DNA from: Bradyrhizobium sp. CIAT3101
Lineage (GTDB): Bacteria > Pseudomonadota > Alphaproteobacteria > Rhizobiales > Xanthobacteraceae
Assembly: GCF_029714945.1 (NCBI RefSeq)
Contig: NZ_CP121634.1
Span: forward strand, 2,005,001 to 2,069,000
Length of the DNA: 64,000 nt
Reading direction: 5' to 3'
The position numbers were made by a program, and so were the translations under genes. Below, in pieces: positions 61,951-64,000 of this stretch. Numbering within the stretch: the first letter of the stretch is position 1; every line of letters starts with the position of its first letter. The notes beneath the pieces were generated by a model, which saw only the letters and a list, made by a program, of their open reading frames with translations, was not told where the DNA came from and did not search any database.

Positions 61951-63423
61951 TTAGTCCTCTCTGAATGCACCACGGAAGCTGTCGAGCAGGGGCCTGAGCG
62001 CGTAGAGGGCCACGGTACCGCGCCCTGTCGTGATGTACACTTGAACCGGCATGCCGGGGACGATCTGGATGTCGTTTGCGGCGATCTGCGCGTCGTCGAT
62101 CCGGATCCTGGTCGCGTAGTATGGCTGGTCGGTACGCTTGTCGAGGAGCCGATCTGCGGATACCTGCACCACGTTTCCCTTCAGGCGAGGCACGCGACGC
62201 TGATTGTACGGGACGAGGTGAACCTCGGCATTGAGGCCGGGATGGACCACATCGATGTCCTCGGGCCTCAGGCGCGCAGTTACGATGAGGCGGTCTTGCC
62301 GCGGCACCAGGTCCATGAGCGGAGCACCCGCTCCGATGACGCCGCCGGCCGTATGAATCCGCAGATCGGTAATCACGCCGTCCTCGGGCGCCTTGACCTC
62401 TGTTCGCGATAGCTGATCCCTGGCCGCAAGCAACCGCTCGCGGAGCTGGAATATCTGGTTCTGTGCTTCACGAAGCGACTGTGCGATCTCGTTCTGCCTC
62501 TCGCTCTCGAGCTTGAACAATGTGGCCTGCTGTTCGCTGATGACCTGTCCGGCGCGGGAAATCTGCGCGGCGATCTCGCCGCGGCGGCCCTCAACGTCGG
62601 CCAGCTCCCGCTGCAGGTTCAGAAGCCGCGGCCGCCGTTCGAGCCCCTTGTTGACGAGGGTCGCGACCATATCCAGTTCCTCCCGGACGATGTCGACCCG
62701 CTGTCCGGTGGCGCTCTCCTGAGCCTTGAGGCCTTCGATCTCCTTCTCGACCTGACGCCTTCGTTCGCGAACGACCGCAAGTTGCGACTCGTGAACCTGC
62801 AGGCGTGTCTGAAAGATGAATTGCTGCGCCGACACCGCAGCGGCGGCCATTCCGTTCTGCTTGCTGTCCTGTTCCAGCGCGTCCGGAATTGCGATCCGCT
62901 CAGATCTCTGTTGCTCGGCCTGAAGCCGTGCGGCACGTGCAGCTGCATCCCACAACTGGCCTTGAAGGCTTTGCGCCTCCGAGGCGGCCCGGGTGTCGTC
63001 CAGCGCGATCAGCGTTTGTCCGCTTCGCACGATATCGCCATCCGAAACCAGGATCTTCCTGACGATACCGCCCTCCAGATGCTGAATCGTCTTGCGGCTC
63101 GATTCCGATTCCACGACGCCGGACGCGATCGCGGCGCTCTCGAGGGGCGCGAGGCTCGCCCATGTACCGAGCCCCAGCATGAAGCAGAGTACCAGCAGAT
63201 TGCCCGCGAGGGTGATACCGCGAAGCCTTCCACGTGGAGAGGTCGGCGTCGGCGTCGAGCACCATGGAAACTCCAGAGGCTCGAAATCGTCGATCGCGGT
63301 CACCACGACGCCAGATCGTCGGGTGGGCGGGGGGCTCGCCGGCGCTCGCATGAGCTGGTCCCAAATCATGGGAAGTCTCGAGACGACGGGAAGCAACCGG
63401 ATGGTGAGAGCGTTCCGGATCAT
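61951..63423 (-). CDS. Type I secretion periplasmic adaptor (HlyD family)
   Basis: A 490-residue membrane fusion protein. One membrane span lies near residues 70-92 (AGNLLVLCFMLGLGTWASLA). The lipoyl-like half motif SRKTIQHLEGGIVRKILVSD is typical of PrtE/HlyD. A long coiled coil spans about residues 155-340. The matching second half is RTEVKAPEDGVITDLRIHTA. The C-terminal barrel includes PGMPVQVYITTGRGTVALYA. It bridges the inner-membrane ATPase and an outer-membrane TolC-type channel. The start overlaps the ATPase stop (ATGA). Confidence 0.94.
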   Translation of the reverse strand: MIRNALTIRLLPVVSRLPMIWDQLMRAPASPPPTRRSGVVVTAIDDFEPLEFPWCSTPTPTSPRGRLRGITLAGNLLVLCFMLGLGTWASLAPLESAAIASGVVESESSRKTIQHLEGGIVRKILVSDGDIVRSGQTLIALDDTRAASEAQSLQGQLWDAAARAARLQAEQQRSERIAIPDALEQDSKQNGMAAAAVSAQQFIFQTRLQVHESQLAVVRERRRQVEKEIEGLKAQESATGQRVDIVREELDMVATLVNKGLERRPRLLNLQRELADVEGRRGEIAAQISRAGQVISEQQATLFKLESERQNEIAQSLREAQNQIFQLRERLLAARDQLSRTEVKAPEDGVITDLRIHTAGGVIGAGAPLMDLVPRQDRLIVTARLRPEDIDVVHPGLNAEVHLVPYNQRRVPRLKGNVVQVSADRLLDKRTDQPYYATRIRIDDAQIAANDIQIVPGMPVQVYITTGRGTVALYALRPLLDSFRGAFRED

Positions 63424-64000
63424 GGCGCAATCTGCGAGGTAACCTGGGGGCGGCTCAGGTGCCGTTCAAAGATCTCCTCGCTGTCGCCGAAAGCGGCGAC
63501 CGCCCCGTCTTCCATGATGGCAATCTTGTCCGTGGCGGCGAGGAGACCCATCCTGTGCGTGACGACGACGAGGATGACGCCTGCGAGCTTCATGCGCTCG
63601 ATGGCATCCAGGAGCATTCGCTCGCCCCCGTAGTCGAGGCTGGCGTTAGGTTCGTCGAGAACGACGAGGCGTGGACTGCCGAAGAAAGCGCGGGCAAGAC
63701 CAAGGCGCTGCCGATACCCGCGTGAGAAGGCTGTTTCACTGTGAATCACCGTGTCGTAGCCCAGCGGCAGGCGCATGATCGCCCCATGGATTCCGACGAG
63801 CTTGGCCGCTTCGACGACCTTCCGCCGGTCGGCATCTTCAAGGCGTGCGATGATGTCGTTGATGGTGTCGCCGAGCAGGTTGATGTCCTGAGGGAGATAT
63901 CCGAGGCGGTCGCCGCTTTGGCCCTCGCGAAGCAGCGAGACGACGGTATCGTCGAGGAGGACACGGCCATATGTTGGCATCGACAGCCCGGCGATCACCT
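63420..64000 (-). CDS. Type I secretion ABC ATPase (partial, 5' end outside window)
   Basis: Only the C-terminal nucleotide-binding part is visible (about 193 residues); the membrane domain lies beyond the right edge. The Q-loop is GYLPQDINLLGDTI, Walker B is RLVVLDEPNASLD and the H-loop is VVVTHRMG, all intact. The signature motif, usually LSGGQ, here reads FSRGYRQRLGLARA, with Ser-Gly-Gly replaced by Ser-Arg-Gly. The first visible residues do not include a start; the frame enters from the edge. It forms a secretion unit with the HlyD-type adaptor, with which it overlaps by 4 nt. Confidence 0.92.
   Translation of the reverse strand, partial: VIAGLSMPTYGRVLLDDTVVSLLREGQSGDRLGYLPQDINLLGDTINDIIARLEDADRRKVVEAAKLVGIHGAIMRLPLGYDTVIHSETAFSRGYRQRLGLARAFFGSPRLVVLDEPNASLDYGGERMLLDAIERMKLAGVILVVVTHRMGLLAATDKIAIMEDGAVAAFGDSEEIFERHLSRPQVTSQIAP

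Overview
The window is a GC-rich chromosomal segment of an alphaproteobacterium, most probably a Bradyrhizobium. The evidence is a Caulobacter-type fliF-fliG-fliH-fliN-flbD operon next to sciP, a napEDABC operon with a perfect FNR/FixK-type box, many solitary periplasmic binding proteins, an elongator tRNA-Met, and several families of palindromic intergenic repeats that I recall from Bradyrhizobium and its relatives. The genus is inferred from content and memory, not from a database search.

Layout. 1-6.9 kb (minus strand): a sugar-type ABC importer (binding protein and two permeases, with no ATPase in the window), a D-2-hydroxyacid dehydrogenase, an exported metallo-beta-lactamase-fold hydrolase and a phytase-like esterase cut by the left edge. 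7-12.5 kb: a methyl-accepting chemotaxis protein, a Bug/TctC-type binding protein, and two EamA transporters flanking a DUF1330 gene. 12.8-18.9 kb: purA, a proline-rich membrane-anchored protein, two small exported cysteine-rich paralogues and several small membrane or conserved proteins. 19-24.3 kb: msrB, msrA, an exported TPR-caspase protein, an HD-domain protein and a small RecD/Dda-like helicase. 24.4-28.5 kb: napEDABC (periplasmic nitrate reductase), divergent from an unusual membrane-anchored AraC-family regulator. 30-32.4 kb: a luciferase-like oxidoreductase, DUF2200 and a LuxR-family regulator. 32.6-36.4 kb: an accessory-looking stretch, AT-richer in places, with two orphan binding proteins, an SGNH esterase, a remnant of a LuxR regulator and a run of small membrane proteins of which two are paralogues. 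36.7-43.9 kb: a cytochrome P450, then a complete ssu-type organosulfonate operon with two tandem ssuA genes and a flavin reductase. 44-47.3 kb: an M20 peptidase, a vanadium-haloperoxidase-like protein and a GYD protein. 47.4-55.8 kb: flagellar genes (flbD, fliN, fliH, fliG, fliF, sciP, flgD, fliK). 56.1-58.7 kb: mnmA, a PmtA-like methyltransferase, a small exported protein and tRNA-Met. 58.7-64 kb: a decayed recombinase beside the tRNA, a PilZ protein, an exported protein, a LuxR regulator with a degenerate receiver, and a type I secretion adaptor and ATPase cut by the right edge.

How the genes work together. Nap genes provide NapC-to-NapB-to-NapA electron flow for nitrate reduction, probably under FixK/FNR control. 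The ssu genes import sulfonates and release sulfite using reduced flavin. The flagellar block encodes the MS-ring, C-ring, export-regulator and hook-assembly parts, with SciP and FlbD linking motility to the cell cycle. No CRISPR array, intact insertion sequence or prophage was seen. I found no single clearly new multi-gene system. The best leads are the repeat-bearing membrane AraC regulator, the paralogous small membrane proteins, the LuxR remnant, the decayed recombinase at the tRNA and the secretion ATPase with a non-canonical signature motif.
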